Assembly (NCBI GenBank): GCA_016929905.1
Contig: JAFGHX010000293.1
Span: 1-42,344 of the forward strand
Direction of reading: 5' to 3'
Source: Kiritimatiellia bacterium
GTDB lineage: Bacteria; Verrucomicrobiota; Kiritimatiellia; JAFGHX01
Length of the DNA: 42,344 bases
Part shown: positions 8,702-19,303 of the stretch, one piece after another
Numbering within the stretch: the stretch's first letter is position 1
How the letters are laid out: the number at the start of each line of letters is the position of its first letter
The notes under the pieces: model-generated
What the model saw: only the letters and a program-made list of their open reading frames with translations
Database searches by the model: none
What the model was told of the DNA's origin: nothing
Program-made: the position numbers and the translations under genes

Positions 8702-8730
8702 ACTCTACACGAATGGGACCGTCACGGCAA
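8702..8730 (-). promoter_or_regulatory. Sigma-70-type promoter for pyrF, apparently leaderless
   Basis: Minus-strand TTGCCG (8725-8730) and TAGAGT (8702-8707) with a 17-base spacer. Only eight bases separate the -10 box from the pyrF ATG, so the start site should fall at or next to the A of the start codon. Confidence 0.45.
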
Positions 8731-8733
8731 TCA

Positions 8734-8758
8734 CATCCGCGAGTCGGACTCGCGGATG
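8734..8758. promoter_or_regulatory. Perfect palindrome between divergent pyrF and mfd promoters
   Basis: CATCCGCGAGT-CGG-ACTCGCGGATG: 11-bp perfect arms around 3 bases. It sits just behind the pyrF -35 box and about 20 bases before the mfd -35 box. It fits a dimeric repressor operator; no known operator was recognised. Confidence 0.5.
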
Positions 8759-8778
8759 GGCCAGGCCGGGCTTCGCAC

Positions 8779-8808
8779 TTGACACGCGATGCGGGAGGCC
8801 GCTACGGT
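8779..8808 (+). promoter_or_regulatory. Sigma-70-type promoter for mfd
   Basis: Consensus TTGACA (8779-8784), 18-base spacer, weaker TACGGT (8803-8808). The leader to the mfd GTG would be about 85 bases. Confidence 0.45.
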
Positions 8809-8900
8809 CTGCGCCGCGGCGACTGCTGCGTACGGAAGCGCAAGCCCGCACCGTTCACGTTCCTGCGTCCCGTCTGCGGGCCGGCTGGGGAGGTTTCGCG

Positions 8901-12209
<3,309 letters not shown>

Positions 12210-12259
12210 AACGCGGGGCCCCAACATGCCGGGCAATTTCCGAGCAGGCCCTTAAGCCT

Positions 12260-12288
12260 TTGACTTTTGGGCGGGCCCCGGCTACCCT
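12260..12288 (+). promoter_or_regulatory. Candidate promoter for the glycosyltransferase cluster
   Basis: TTGACT (12260-12265), 17-base spacer, TACCCT (12283-12288). The -35 lies inside CCTTTGACTTTTG, which resembles the heptamer repeat unit found elsewhere in the window. A 7-bp hairpin (GCCGGAG/CTCCGGC, 12299-12316) follows in the leader. The -10 is weak. Confidence 0.35.
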
Positions 12289-12351
12289 TCTGCCCATCGC
12301 CGGAGGGGGCTCCGGCCGACGCCGCGGCATGTGTTTCTGGGAGCACGAGTC

Positions 12352-12843
12352 ATGAGCGACGCGCCATTCGAGATAGGGGCCGACGGGCTGGACGTCGGGA
12401 AGATCGTGGCCGAGATCCGTGAGGAGGTGGCCGAGAAGACCAGACGCGGCGTCTACGCCGACGCCCGCATCGCGCGGGCGGAGCGTAGGAACCTGGTCAA
12501 CATCAAGGACGACGAGGATTTCATCGATTTTTACCTGGAATGCCTGCGTGACGCGGTTTTTGTGGATATCAACGATTTCGAGATTCACGAACGCAGGCGG
12601 GCTGTGGGGAGGCTTCTGAAGGCGCTGAAGGGGCTGATCTGGAAGGTGCTCAAGTTCTACACCTACCGGCTCTGGTCGCAGCAGAACCAGGTGAACGGGC
12701 TGTTGCTGACCGCCGTCGAAAGTGTCGACGAGAAGTACGGCCGTAAGATCCGCGAACTGGAAAAGCGGCTGGCGGAAGCCAGCGAGTCGAAGGCCGGCGG
12801 GGGAGAAGGCGACGGCCCGAAAGTCGGAGAGTCGAAAGTCTGA
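12352..12843 (+). CDS. Small coiled-coil protein at the head of the glycosyltransferase cluster
   Basis: 163 residues, no enzyme family recognised. Start at the ATG at 12352 with GGGAG upstream. The N-terminal two thirds are charged and helical; a conserved-looking block LWSQQNQVNGLLLTAVES at about 112-130 is followed by a coiled coil (about 130-150). I recall similar 'QQNxxNxxL' blocks in small proteins or N-terminal modules beside glycosyltransferases and methyltransferases in polysaccharide loci, but have not verified it. A role as a scaffold for the adjoining enzymes would be inference. The last residues (GPKVGESKV) are encoded by the start of a heptamer repeat array, so the C-terminal tail looks added by the repeat. 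Confidence 0.8.
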   Translation: MSDAPFEIGADGLDVGKIVAEIREEVAEKTRRGVYADARIARAERRNLVNIKDDEDFIDFYLECLRDAVFVDINDFEIHERRRAVGRLLKALKGLIWKVLKFYTYRLWSQQNQVNGLLLTAVESVDEKYGRKIRELEKRLAEASESKAGGGEGDGPKVGESKV

Positions 12844-12947
12844 ACGGCAAAGGGCGAAAGTCGCGGAACGGGATCTTCACCTCTGACGCGCCAGGCAGAC
12901 GACCTTCGACCGTCTGACTTCTGACTTCCTGACCTTCGGCCGGGCCC
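12781..12947. repeat. Heptamer repeat array in inverted arms, locus A
   Basis: The left arm (12781-12867) carries GTCGAAAGTC-like units on the plus strand, and the right arm (about 12896-12947) carries GACCTTCGAC / GACTTCTGAC units, the reverse complement of the left. The two can fold into an imperfect hairpin with a loop of about 30 bases. The left arm holds the last codons of the small coiled-coil gene; the right arm ends shortly before the next glycosyltransferase. The same layout recurs at 38872-39110. Confidence 0.8.
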
Positions 12948-12981
12948 CGACGGCCCGCCGGTGTGCCGAGGAGACCCGTTC

Positions 12982-14178
12982 ATGCCGCACCGTGCCGATC
13001 GTATTGCCTTTGTCTGCCCTCGGTTTGCCGAGGGCGCGCTTGTCGGCGGGGCGGAAACCCTGCTGAAGAACCTGGCCGTGCACGCGGCGCGGGCGGGCCG
13101 CCGCGTGGCGTTTCTGACGACGTGTGCGCGGGATCATTTCACGTGGGCCAACGAGGTGCCGGCCGGCACGCGCGTGGTCGACGGTGTGAACGTTACCTTC
13201 TTTCCGGTGGACGAAAACCGCGACCTGGACGTCTTCCTTCGGGCGCAGGCGCGGATAAGCCGCGGTGGCGCCGTGCCCGAGCCCGAGCAGATGGCGTGGC
13301 TCGCGAACAGCGTGAACAGCCGCGCGCTTTGCGAGTACCTTCGCGAGCAGGGGGCGGCGTATGATCGCATCGTGACCGGCCCGTACCTGTTCGGGTTGAC
13401 CTACTTTGCCGCGCAGGTCTGGCCGGCCAAGACCGTTCTGGTCCCTTGCCTGCATGACGAGCCCTTTGCGTATCTGTCCGTGTTTCGACGATTGTTTCGT
13501 GAGGTCGCCGGCTGCATGTTCAATGCCGAGCCGGAGCGCAACTTGGCCTGCCGCCTGTATGAACTGGAACCGGCGTGCGGCGCGGTGGTCGGGATGGGGT
13601 TGGAGCCGTTCGAGGCCGGCGCGGACCGGTTCGCCGCCCGTCACGGGATACAGGTGCCCTACGTCGTCTACTGCGGCCGCCGCGAACTCCTCAAGGGGAC
13701 GCCGCTGTTGATCGACTACATGCTGGCGTTCCGGGCGCGGACGGGGCGGGACGTCAAGCTGGTGCTCACCGGGAGCGGGCCGGTCGACGTGCCCGCCGGC
13801 ATGACGGAGCACGTGCTGGACGCGGGTGTCGTCTCTGAACAGGAGAAGCGGGAAGCCATGGCCGGTGCCGCGGTGTTTTGTCATCCGTCGGTCAACGAGA
13901 GTTTCGGTATCGTCATCCTGGAAGCCTGGCTGGCGCGGACGCCATGCCTCGTGCACGCCGCAAGCGAGGTCCTCCGGTTCCAGTGCGAACGGAGCAACGG
14001 CGGGCTCTGGTTCCGCCACTACCCGGAATTCGAACGGGAACTGAGCCTGCTGCTGGACAATCTGCCGCTGCGGCATCAACTGGCGGAGGCGGGCCGGGCC
14101 TATGTCTTGCGCGAATACGCCTGGCCCGTCATCGAGCAGAAGATGATCGCGGCGCTCGACGGGCTGCCCGTCGCCTGA
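12982..14178 (+). CDS. Glycosyltransferase family 4 (GT-B)
   Basis: 398 residues. Start at the ATG at 12982, with GAGGAG eight bases before it. N-terminal acceptor domain with GGAETLLKNLAVHAARAGRRV, C-terminal donor domain with YCGRRELLKGTPLLIDYM and the E-x7-E motif ESFGIVILE after HPSVN. GT4 enzymes move a sugar from a nucleotide sugar with retention; sugar and acceptor cannot be predicted. First of three glycosyltransferases in a row with short gaps, so an operon is likely. No signal peptide or membrane helix: cytoplasmic or peripheral. Confidence 0.92.
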   Translation: MPHRADRIAFVCPRFAEGALVGGAETLLKNLAVHAARAGRRVAFLTTCARDHFTWANEVPAGTRVVDGVNVTFFPVDENRDLDVFLRAQARISRGGAVPEPEQMAWLANSVNSRALCEYLREQGAAYDRIVTGPYLFGLTYFAAQVWPAKTVLVPCLHDEPFAYLSVFRRLFREVAGCMFNAEPERNLACRLYELEPACGAVVGMGLEPFEAGADRFAARHGIQVPYVVYCGRRELLKGTPLLIDYMLAFRARTGRDVKLVLTGSGPVDVPAGMTEHVLDAGVVSEQEKREAMAGAAVFCHPSVNESFGIVILEAWLARTPCLVHAASEVLRFQCERSNGGLWFRHYPEFERELSLLLDNLPLRHQLAEAGRAYVLREYAWPVIEQKMIAALDGLPVA

Positions 14179-14182
14179 GAAC

Positions 14183-15253
14183 ATGCGGACGATCCACCAG
14201 TTTGTCGCCGGGTACAGCAACGGAGACGCGATCAGCAACGAAGCGCGCGAGTTGCGCGTGCTGTTCCGCGGCTGGGGCGTGCGCTCGGAAATCTACAGCG
14301 AGCCCAGGCGGATTCTGCCGGCGCTGCGCGGGGACGCCTTCGATGCAGCCGATTGCGCCGCCGCCGTCGGGCCGGACGACTTCGTCCTGCTCCATCTTTC
14401 GATTGGCTCGCCGGTGAACGACCTTTTTGCCGCGTTGCCGTGCCGCAAGGCCGTCCGGTACCACAACATCACGCCGCCGTCATACTACAGCGCGTTGCAG
14501 CCGTTCATGGCGGAGAGTCTTGCCCGGGGGCGGGAACAGGCGCGGTTGCTGGCGGGCAAGGTCGATGTGGCCATGGCCGTCAGCGCGTTCAATGCGCGAG
14601 AACTCGAACAGATGGGCTATCGCGACGTGCGGGTTCTTCCGCTGGTGCTGGATCTGGACCGGCTGCGCGGCGAGACGGACGGCGGCATCCTGCAGCGTTT
14701 CGCCGACGGCCGCCCGAACGTGCTGTTCGTCGGGCGGTGCGTGCCGAACAAGCGTCTTGAGGACCTGCTGGCCGCCTTCCACTACTTTCAGCGCTACTAC
14801 GCATGCGAGGCGCGACTGATCCACGTCGGGTCCTACAGCGGGATGGAGCCGTATTACCTGGCTTTGCGCCGATTCGCCCGGACGCTCGAGCTGCGCAACG
14901 TCGTGTTCGCCGGCGCCGTGCCCGAGCGTGAACTGAACGCCTATTACCGCTGCGCCGATCTGTTCCTGTGCATGAGCGAACATGAAGGGTTTTGCATCCC
15001 GCTGATGGAGAGCATGGTTCACGATCTGCCCGTTCTGGCGTACGCCGCGGGGGCCGTGCCCGAAACGCTTGACGGAGCGGGCATTCTGTTGCGTCGCAAG
15101 GAGTACGACCTGATCGCGGCGCTCATGCACGCCGTGCTGGCCGACGCGAGACTGCGCGGCGCTCTCATCGAACGGCAGCGCCGGCGCGTGGCCGTCTATG
15201 AGGGGCGTGACCTGGCGGGTGAGCTGCGCGCGCTTCTGGACGGGTACCTATGA
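14183..15253 (+). CDS. Glycosyltransferase family 4, first copy of a tandem pair
   Basis: 356 residues. The N-terminus MRTIHQFVAGYSNGDAISNE fits a GT4 subgroup with an 'HQ...GDAISNEA' start; the donor domain has NVLFVGRCVPNKRLEDLL and the E-x7-E motif EGFCIPLME. The start is four bases after the previous stop, with no strong Shine-Dalgarno, so coupling is likely. The next gene is a clear paralogue, about 60% identical by eye along the whole length, with identical blocks around the donor site. The sequence differs most in the acceptor half (residues 45-65, 95-130), suggesting different acceptors or sugars, which is inference. Confidence 0.92.
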   Translation: MRTIHQFVAGYSNGDAISNEARELRVLFRGWGVRSEIYSEPRRILPALRGDAFDAADCAAAVGPDDFVLLHLSIGSPVNDLFAALPCRKAVRYHNITPPSYYSALQPFMAESLARGREQARLLAGKVDVAMAVSAFNARELEQMGYRDVRVLPLVLDLDRLRGETDGGILQRFADGRPNVLFVGRCVPNKRLEDLLAAFHYFQRYYACEARLIHVGSYSGMEPYYLALRRFARTLELRNVVFAGAVPERELNAYYRCADLFLCMSEHEGFCIPLMESMVHDLPVLAYAAGAVPETLDGAGILLRRKEYDLIAALMHAVLADARLRGALIERQRRRVAVYEGRDLAGELRALLDGYL

Positions 15254-15267
15254 CCTTTGACTTTCGG
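15251..15267. repeat. Single heptamer repeat unit after a glycosyltransferase stop codon
   Basis: TGACCTTTGACTTTCGG begins at the stop codon of the upstream gene and has the same units as the right arms of the two heptamer arrays. There is no opposite arm here. Its TTGACT serves as the -35 box of the promoter for the next gene. Confidence 0.6.
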
Positions 15268-15285
15268 CGCCTCGCCTTCTAGACT
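15257..15285 (+). promoter_or_regulatory. Sigma-70-type promoter for the second tandem glycosyltransferase
   Basis: TTGACT (15257-15262) and TAGACT (15280-15285) with a 17-base spacer; start site predicted near 15292, 17 bases before the ATG at 15309. The second copy may therefore be expressed separately from the first. Confidence 0.5.
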
Positions 15286-15308
15286 TGCGGCCGGCACGGG
15301 CAACCGAC

Positions 15309-16382
15309 ATGAGAGCCATCCATCAGTTTGTGGCGGGTTTCAGCCGCGGGGACGCGATCAGCAACGAGGCGCTTGGGCTGCGGGGCATCTTTCGCGGATG
15401 GGGCGCGGAGTCGCACATCTACAGCGAGGCGACTCGAATCCTGCCTGAACTGCGCAAGGAAGCGCGCGATGCGGCGGGCTACGCGCCGGGCTGCCGCCCG
15501 GACGACGTCGTTCTGCTCCACCTTTCCATCGGCTCGCCGGTGAACGACCTCTTCGCGTCGCTGCGCTGCCGCAAGGCGATTTTGTACCACAACGTGACGC
15601 CGGCGGCGTATTTCCGCCTCGTTCAGCCCGAGATCGCCCGGAACCTGGCCAAGGGCCGGGAACAGGCCGCGCAACTGTGCGGTGCAGCACAGGTCGTCAT
15701 GGCCGACAGCGCCTTCAACGCCGGCGAACTGCGCCAGCTGGGCTACGTGGACGTGCGCGTGCTGCCCCTCGTTCTGGATCTGGGCCTTCTGCGGCGAGGG
15801 TGCGACACGGAGACGGTCGCACGGCTTCAGGACGACAACGTCAACGTCCTGTTCGTGGGGCGCTGCGTGCCGAACAAGCGGATCGAAGACCTTCTGTGCG
15901 CGTTCTACTACTTCCAGCGTTACGTGGAGCCATGCTCGCGCTTGATCCACGCCGGGTCCTACGCCGGTGTCGAGCGGTACCGCTACAGGCTGATGACCTT
16001 CGCACGAGAACTGGACCTGCAGAACGTGCTGTTCCCCGGTTCCGTGCCGCAGACGGAACTGAACGGGTACTATCGCAGCGCGCACCTGTTCCTGTGCATG
16101 AGCGAACACGAAGGGTTCTGCATTCCGCTGCTCGAGAGCATGGTGCATGACGTGCCCGTGTTGGCGTACGACGCCGGCGCCGTGCGCGAGACGCTGGACG
16201 GGGCCGGCATTCTGCTGCGGGACAAGGCGTATGACGCGATCGCCGAGCTGATGGGCCGGTTATCCCGCGACCGAACCTTGCGCTCGGCGGTGATCGAGGG
16301 GCAGCGCCGCCGGCTGGCGGCGTACGAGGCGCGCGACCTGGGCCGCGAGCTGCGCGAGCACCTGGCGCCTCTGTTGACGTGA
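15309..16382 (+). CDS. Glycosyltransferase family 4, second copy of a tandem pair
   Basis: 357 residues, starting MRAIHQFVAGFSRGDAISNEA at the ATG at 15309; an in-frame TTG further upstream would add eight residues without family similarity. Donor domain NVNVLFVGRCVPNKRIEDLL and E-x7-E motif EGFCIPLLE. It is the paralogue of the preceding gene and probably arose by tandem duplication followed by divergence. Unlike the first copy it has a 55-base upstream gap with its own promoter. Role: sugar transfer in surface-glycan assembly, specificity unknown. Confidence 0.92.
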   Translation: MRAIHQFVAGFSRGDAISNEALGLRGIFRGWGAESHIYSEATRILPELRKEARDAAGYAPGCRPDDVVLLHLSIGSPVNDLFASLRCRKAILYHNVTPAAYFRLVQPEIARNLAKGREQAAQLCGAAQVVMADSAFNAGELRQLGYVDVRVLPLVLDLGLLRRGCDTETVARLQDDNVNVLFVGRCVPNKRIEDLLCAFYYFQRYVEPCSRLIHAGSYAGVERYRYRLMTFARELDLQNVLFPGSVPQTELNGYYRSAHLFLCMSEHEGFCIPLLESMVHDVPVLAYDAGAVRETLDGAGILLRDKAYDAIAELMGRLSRDRTLRSAVIEGQRRRLAAYEARDLGRELREHLAPLLT

Positions 16383-16411
16383 CGCTCAGCGAGTGTTCAC
16401 GGTTCTTTTTC

Positions 16412-16684
16412 TGCCCGCGAAAGGGCGCGAAAGGAGCGCGAAAAGCAGAGAGTCATGCCGGCACAATGCAGCAACTTTGAACTGTTTGCGCCACGATGGC
16501 CTCTGTGAGCCCCGCGTCTTCCAGGGCGCAAACAACTCAAAGTTGCTGCGTTCGCACTTCTTCCCCCTCTGAAGGCGCTCGTTGCGGGAATCGAGGATTG
16601 CCACCGCGCTCACCAGGCCCTATTGCCTGTGAGACTGTAGCGTGGTGGCAATCCTTTCGCGCACCTTTCGCGTCTTTTCGGGGC
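16412..16684. repeat. Element of nested inverted repeats (MITE-like or structured RNA)
   Basis: This fills the 320-base gene-free stretch 16383-16703. Outer arms 16412-16444 and 16652-16684 carry GCGCGAAAGG-type repeats in inverted orientation. Inside are two further hairpins: 16468-16492 with 16525-16549 (25-base arms, 23 of 25 complementary, 32-base loop) and 16594-16610 with 16639-16655 (12 perfect pairs, 17 with one G-T pair). No open frame of note and no transposase. No target-site duplication was seen. It lies between convergent genes, so bidirectional termination is also possible. Confidence 0.7.
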
Positions 16685-16703
16685 CGGTCTGCGTGGCGGG
16701 CGG

Positions 16704-17111
16704 CTATTCGCGCTTGTCGAGCGCTTCGGTGATGTTCTGGAGTGCCTGCTTGATGGTCTCGAGATTGCGGGCGATCGCCTCGAAGGTGCGCAGGTCGGCG
16801 GCATGCTCCTTCTCGAGGTGAACGCGGCGGGCATGCACTTCGCCCAGTTCGGCCTCGTAGCGCCGGATCTTGCCGCGCGCGGTCTCGACCGACCGCTCCA
16901 ACTCGCGGACCCGCGCATACGGGTCCTTGGCCTCGCGCCGTTCAGGCGGGCGTTCGCCGCCCGGGACCTGAATGGTCTTGCCGCAGTCGGTACAGCGCAC
17001 GGACAGACCGGCCGCTTTCCGGTCGATCACGAGGCTCTTGGTACAGTACGGGCAGCGGAACACGATGTCGCTGTCCTTGATTTCGCTCACGCTCTGACGA
17101 GGTTCCACCAT
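16704..17111 (-). CDS. Zinc-ribbon coiled-coil protein
   Basis: 135 residues, function not known. N-terminal zinc ribbon at about 17-52 with CPYC and CTDCG pairs, in the form common in PVC-group proteins ('F.CP.C...L.V....G..VRC..CG..I.VP'). A basic linker follows, then a coiled coil from about 65 to the end. Start ATG with GGAG seven bases upstream. It lies 25 bases after nifS on the same strand, so it may be co-transcribed with the Fe-S genes; a link in function is not shown. No signal peptide. Confidence 0.82.
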   Translation of the reverse strand: MVEPRQSVSEIKDSDIVFRCPYCTKSLVIDRKAAGLSVRCTDCGKTIQVPGGERPPERREAKDPYARVRELERSVETARGKIRRYEAELGEVHARRVHLEKEHAADLRTFEAIARNLETIKQALQNITEALDKRE

Positions 17112-17136
17112 GATAGCGCTCCACGCGTTTGCCGGT

Positions 17137-18294
17137 TCATGCCGTTACGAACGGAGAGAGGGCCCTCAGCCTTCCTACGATTCCGGGCAACTTCTCGATG
17201 ACGTAGTCGATTTCCGTCTCGGTGTTGTAACGGCTGAGGCTGAACCGGACGGAGCCGTGCGCGGCGGTGAAGGGGACCCCCATGGCTCGCAACACGTGCG
17301 ACGGTTCCAGCGAGCCGGACGTGCAGGCCGAGCCGGACGAGGCCGCGATGCCGGCGTCGTTCAGGTCGTACAGGATCGCTTCCCCTTCGATGAACTCGAA
17401 ACTGACATTCGCCGTATTGGGCAGCCGGTTCTTCGGGTCGCCGTTCACCCGCACATCCGGACAACTGGCGATAATGCCTTGTTCGAGCCGGTCACGAAGC
17501 CGCGCGACGCGGTCGATTTCCTCCTTCATGCGGGCTGTGGCCAGCTCGCAGGCGCGGCCGAGCCCGACGATATAGGGCACATTCTCGGTTCCGGCCCGCT
17601 TCCCTTCTTCCTGGTGCCCGCCGAGGATGAGCGGCCGGATCTTGGTGCCCTTGCGTATGTAGATCGCGCCTATCCCTTTCGGGGTGTGCAGTTTGTGGCC
17701 GGAGAGCGAGAGCAGGTCGACCGGGGTCTGGCTCAGGTCGATGGGGAGCTTGCCGACAACCTGCACGGCATCGGTATGCATGATGCCGCCGGCGGCCTTG
17801 ACGATGCGCGCGATTTCATCGATGGGGAAGACGACACCCGTTTCGTTGTTGGCCCACATGATGCTGACCAGCGCCGGGCCGCGGTCCAGAGCCTTGCGCA
17901 GGTCGGCCAGGTCGATGTGCCCGGACCCGTCGACGCCCAATTCGATGACTTCATGGCCGCGATCCGCCAGGAACCGGCAGGTCGAGAGCACCGCCGGATG
18001 CTCCACGCGTGTGGTGATGATGTTCAGGCGCCCGTCGGCGGCATCCAGGACGCCGCGAATCGCCATGTTGTCGCTTTCCGTTCCGCAACTGGTGAACACG
18101 ATCTCGCCCGGCGCCGCGTTGAGCAAGCGGGCCACCGCCGCACGGGCTTTGTCCACATCGCGTCGGACCTGCCCGCCGAAGGCGTGCATGCTGGAGGGGT
18201 TGCCCCAGAATTCCTCCAAGAACGGCCGCATGGCCTCGATGACTTCCGGCGCCACCTTCGTGGTGGCGTTGTTGTCCAGGTAGACGTTCTTCAC
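17137..18294 (-). CDS. nifS: Cysteine desulfurase NifS
   Basis: 385 residues with a GTG start that overlaps the nifU stop (GTGA) and has GGAGG upstream. Class I NifS/IscS desulfurase: N-terminal VYLDNNATTKV, TSCGTESDN, VEHPAVLS, PLP lysine K201 in SGHKLHTPKG, and the catalytic Cys324 on the loop SSGSACTSGS. It takes sulfur from cysteine as a persulfide and passes it to the NifU scaffold. With a full-length NifU and no IscR, HscA or ferredoxin next to it, this is the NIF-type assembly pair, which in anaerobes serves general Fe-S proteins. No nitrogenase genes are present. Confidence 0.95.
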   Translation of the reverse strand: MKNVYLDNNATTKVAPEVIEAMRPFLEEFWGNPSSMHAFGGQVRRDVDKARAAVARLLNAAPGEIVFTSCGTESDNMAIRGVLDAADGRLNIITTRVEHPAVLSTCRFLADRGHEVIELGVDGSGHIDLADLRKALDRGPALVSIMWANNETGVVFPIDEIARIVKAAGGIMHTDAVQVVGKLPIDLSQTPVDLLSLSGHKLHTPKGIGAIYIRKGTKIRPLILGGHQEEGKRAGTENVPYIVGLGRACELATARMKEEIDRVARLRDRLEQGIIASCPDVRVNGDPKNRLPNTANVSFEFIEGEAILYDLNDAGIAASSGSACTSGSLEPSHVLRAMGVPFTAAHGSVRFSLSRYNTETEIDYVIEKLPGIVGRLRALSPFVTA

Positions 18295-19142
18295 GGCTCG
18301 GCCTCCACGGCCACCAGATCGTCGGCAACGAACTCGCGCAGCTTCGCCTGGACCACGTCCTTCATGGTGAACGGGGCCACCTGACACCTGGCGCACATGC
18401 CGCGGAACGCGACGATCACTCTGTTCCCGTCGATGTCGATCAGTTCGATGTCGCCGCCGTCCTTCTTCAGCAGCGGGCGGATCTCGCGCTCGATCGTTTC
18501 CTCGACCAGGTGTATCTTTCGCACGTTGGTCAGCGGCCGCTTGCCGTCCCCGGCTTCGGCCGCCTTCTGCTCCATCGCTTCCTGCTTGACCCTTGCGATA
18601 ATCCGCTCGATTTCTTCGTGGCAGAGCCCGCACCCGCCGCCCGCCTTGCAATAGTCGGTGACCTGCTGCACGGTCGAGAGCTGATTTTCGCGGGCCACCC
18701 TCTCGATCTCCTCCTCGGTCACGCCGAAACACTTGCAGATGACTTTGCCTTCGAGGTTCTTGGCAGCCCGCCGGCCGGTGCGGTAGTTCTCAATGGCGAG
18801 TTCGAGAGCCTCGCGGCCCATGACCGAGCAGTGCATCTTCTGCTCCGGCAGTCCGCCCAAGTGGTCGGCGATGTCCTTGTTGGTCACCCGGCCGGCCTCC
18901 TCCAGGGTCATGCCCTTGATCATCTCGGTGAGCACGGAGGAGGACGCGATCGCGCTGGCGCAGCCGAAGGTCTGAAACTTCGCATCGGCAATCCGGGCGT
19001 CCGGGCCCAGTTTGAAGGTGAGGCGCAGGGCGTCGCCGCAGGCCATGGAGCCGACTTGTCCGACGCCGTCCGCATCGGGGACGACCCCCACATTGCGCGG
19101 ATGGCGGAAGTGGTCCATTACTTTTTCCGTGTAATCCCACAT
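18291..19142 (-). CDS. nifU: Fe-S scaffold protein NifU (three-domain form)
   Basis: 283 residues with three domains: an IscU-like scaffold (C35, C61, C105 with ACGDA, FGCASAIASS, MHCS), a central BFD-type [2Fe-2S] domain (C136, C138, C171, C174) and a C-terminal Nfu-like domain with C250-x2-C253. This is the complete NifU layout. Clusters are built with sulfur from NifS, whose gene overlaps the 3' end by four bases. Start ATG with GAGGG upstream. It diverges from the amrS-like gene; a dyad lies between the two. Confidence 0.95.
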   Translation of the reverse strand: MWDYTEKVMDHFRHPRNVGVVPDADGVGQVGSMACGDALRLTFKLGPDARIADAKFQTFGCASAIASSSVLTEMIKGMTLEEAGRVTNKDIADHLGGLPEQKMHCSVMGREALELAIENYRTGRRAAKNLEGKVICKCFGVTEEEIERVARENQLSTVQQVTDYCKAGGGCGLCHEEIERIIARVKQEAMEQKAAEAGDGKRPLTNVRKIHLVEETIEREIRPLLKKDGGDIELIDIDGNRVIVAFRGMCARCQVAPFTMKDVVQAKLREFVADDLVAVEAEP

Positions 19143-19253
19143 AACAGCCCTCTGCCAAGAGTCGGCCCGTTCGCCGCGACGCTTACACCGGGCATCCGTC
19201 CGCCGCCGCGCGACGTGAAGCGCCCGCGCGCGGCGGAACAGGATTTGAGGTTT

Positions 19254-19270
19254 GTTTTCGGACTGAAAAC
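19254..19270. promoter_or_regulatory. Dyad between nifU and the amrS-like gene
   Basis: GTTTTC-GGACT-GAAAAC, 6-bp arms and 5-base spacer, in an AT-rich patch of the divergent gap. Adjacent TATCAT (plus) / TATGAT (minus) at 19273-19279 could serve as -10 boxes on both strands; the -35 boxes are poor. A possible operator, not matched to a known regulator. Confidence 0.3.
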
Positions 19271-19303
19271 GATATCATAACACGCAGCGGGGGGGAAGCG
19301 AAA

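Noticed and set aside
7719..8900. N-terminal extension of Mfd
   Set aside because: It is antisense to pyrF and the GTG at 8901 has a good Shine-Dalgarno and matches the family N-terminus.
17137..19142. Nitrogen fixation from nifU-nifS
   Set aside because: No nifHDK or other nif genes are present; NIF-type Fe-S assembly occurs in many non-fixing anaerobes.
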